The position numbers were made by a program, and so were the translations under genes. A model generated the notes under the pieces. That model worked only from the letters and a program-made list of their open reading frames with translations, was not told where the DNA came from and ran no database searches. This document shows, in pieces, positions 5,930 through 6,925 of a DNA stretch of 6,925 bases (position 1 is its first letter; every line of letters starts with the position of its first letter). The stretch comes from Acetobacteraceae bacterium (GTDB lineage: Bacteria > Pseudomonadota > Alphaproteobacteria > Acetobacterales > Acetobacteraceae). The stretch lies in assembly GCA_030039695.1 (NCBI GenBank), contig JASHVB010000464.1, positions 1 through 6,925 on the forward strand, given 5' to 3'.

Positions 5930-6702
5930 CCCCGCGGGCGGGCTTCGCCGACGCGCTTCAGGTCGAGGCAGTCAGCCACTCCTACGGCGAGCGCCGCGCA
6001 CTGAGCGATGTCAGCCTCAGCGTGCCGCGCGGTGGCTTTGCCGCCCTGCTCGGCCTGAACGGCGCCGGCAAGACCACGCTGTTCTCGCTGATCACCCGGT
6101 TGTTCGACACCCGCCACGGCCGCATCAAGGTGCAAGGCTTCGACGTGTCACGCCAGCCCAGCGCGGCGCTGGCCGAGCTCGGCGTGGTGTTTCAGGCGCG
6201 CACGCTCGATCTGGATATCAGCGTACGCGAGAACCTGCTGTACCACGGGGCGCTGCACGGCATGCGCCACCGCCGCGCGCACGCGCGCGCCAATGCGGTG
6301 CTTGACGAGGTCGGCCTGGCCGACCGGGCGCGGGACAAGGCGCGCCGGCTGTCCGGTGGCCAGATGCGCCGCGTCGAGATTGCCCGCGCGCTGATGCACG
6401 AGCCGAGCGTGCTTGTGCTGGACGAACCGACGGTCGGCCTGGACGTGGCCTCCAAGGCAGCGATCGTGGAGCATGTGCGCGCCCTGTCACGCAATCGCGG
6501 TGTTGCGGTGCTCTGGGCAACCCATCTTCTGGACGAGATCGAGATCGGCGACCATGTCGTTGTGCTGCATCAGGGCAAGGTGATGGCTGCCGGCGAAATG
6601 TCGCAGATCGTTGCAGGGACCAACAGCGCCGACTTACGTTCGGCATTCCGCGTGCTGACCGGTGCGCGGTCAGCGCCCGTTGGCGAGGAGGATGGCGCGT
6701 GA
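5902..6702 (+). CDS. ABC transporter ATP-binding subunit, PQQ alcohol dehydrogenase-associated (ABC-2 type)
   Basis: A complete 266-residue nucleotide-binding subunit that would drive the permease encoded next to it, at the inner face of the cytoplasmic membrane. All motifs are present: Walker A GLNGAGKTT (51-59), Q-loop Gln98 in VVFQARTLD, signature LSGGQ (150-154), Walker B VLVLDEP (170-176), D-loop GLD (179-181) and switch His208 in WATHLLDE. The sequence is of the CcmA/NodI/DrrA-like exporter class rather than an amino-acid importer class. The ATG at 5902 lies inside the end of the propeller gene (28-nt overlap); no other good start exists before the conserved domain begins near residue 20. 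The C-terminal 30 residues are a less conserved tail. The stop overlaps the GTG of the permease. It corresponds to the ATPase family found in PQQ-dependent alcohol dehydrogenase clusters. Confidence 0.93.
   Translation: MDDPGIATLTPRAGFADALQVEAVSHSYGERRALSDVSLSVPRGGFAALLGLNGAGKTTLFSLITRLFDTRHGRIKVQGFDVSRQPSAALAELGVVFQARTLDLDISVRENLLYHGALHGMRHRRAHARANAVLDEVGLADRARDKARRLSGGQMRRVEIARALMHEPSVLVLDEPTVGLDVASKAAIVEHVRALSRNRGVAVLWATHLLDEIEIGDHVVVLHQGKVMAAGEMSQIVAGTNSADLRSAFRVLTGARSAPVGEEDGA
6686..6691 (+). promoter_or_regulatory. Ribosome binding site of the permease gene
   Basis: AGGAGG lies seven bases before the GTG at 6699, inside the end of the ATPase gene. It favours GTG 6699 over the in-frame ATG at 6705, which would have a 13-nt spacing. 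Confidence 0.75.
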
Positions 6703-6925
6703 GCATGGTCGCCACTGAGGGCGCCGTCGGCATCGCGCGCCGCCTGACCATGAGCGGCTACCTGATCTGCCTGCGCGGCGTGATGTGGCGCGAGGCGCTG
6801 CGCTTCATGCATCAGCGCGGCCGGCTGATCTCCGCGCTCGTTCGGCCGCTGGTCTGGCTGGTGATCTTCGCCGCCGGCTGGCGCGAGGTTCTGGGCGTGT
6901 CAATCATGCCGCCCTATCATACCTA
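6699..6925 (+). CDS. pedC: PedC-type ABC-2 permease (5' part, cut by window edge)
   Basis: Reading from GTG 6699 gives 75 codons to the window edge. After a short cytoplasmic N-tail comes YLICLRGVMWREALRFMHQR, then LISALVRPLVWLVIFAAGWRE, the first membrane segment (about residues 47-62), and VSIMPPYHTY. This is the characteristic start of the PedC-like alcohol-system ABC transporter permeases of the ABC-2 membrane family. It should form the membrane channel with the ATPase encoded immediately upstream (GTGA overlap, four bases). Only one transmembrane helix is in the window; the remainder, usually five more, lies to the right. The substrate is not known from sequence. Confidence 0.9.
   Translation, partial: MSMVATEGAVGIARRLTMSGYLICLRGVMWREALRFMHQRGRLISALVRPLVWLVIFAAGWREVLGVSIMPPYHT

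Noticed and set aside
1..6925. Mobile elements, CRISPR arrays, tRNA or rRNA genes
   Set aside because: No transposase, terminal repeats, regularly spaced repeats or recognisable RNA gene structure were seen on either strand.

Overview
The window is a high-GC stretch, most likely from an alphaproteobacterium (possibly Rhodospirillales/Acetobacteraceae-like; the lineage is inferred from protein character and base composition only). It carries a lanthanide-dependent methanol/alcohol oxidation locus: two divergent gene sets around a short shared control region at about 3473-3658. All eight genes lie in the periplasmic quinoprotein (PQQ) dehydrogenase context, and none looks like a recent mobile insertion.

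Minus strand, read right to left: a small secreted four-cysteine protein of unknown function (3472-3113); a 306-nt non-coding leader with a candidate promoter and a strong palindrome; xoxF, a complete 611-residue PQQ methanol dehydrogenase with the Asp-Tyr-Asp lanthanide signature (2806-971); a GC-rich hairpin; a xoxG-type mono-haem cytochrome c (876-349); and, overlapping it by four bases, the 5' part of a xoxJ-type periplasmic binding protein that runs off the left edge (352-1). Together these are the enzyme, its electron acceptor, and the binding protein that usually accompanies it.

Plus strand, left to right: a type-1 periplasmic binding-fold protein (3659-4918), a secreted YVTN-type beta-propeller (4922-5929), an ABC-2-type ATPase (5902-6702) and the start of its permease (6699 to beyond the right edge). 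The genes overlap or nearly touch, so they form an operon. This is the transporter set that accompanies PQQ alcohol dehydrogenases (PedC-type permease). The related Pseudomonas putida PedA1A2BC system has been linked to growth with lanthanide-dependent enzymes at low lanthanide supply, so a role in lanthanide or cofactor handling is a reasonable inference here, not a demonstration.

The least understood parts are the 119-residue four-cysteine protein, the long xoxF leader, the hairpin between xoxF and xoxG, and the pairing of a binding-protein fold and a propeller with an exporter-type ABC core.
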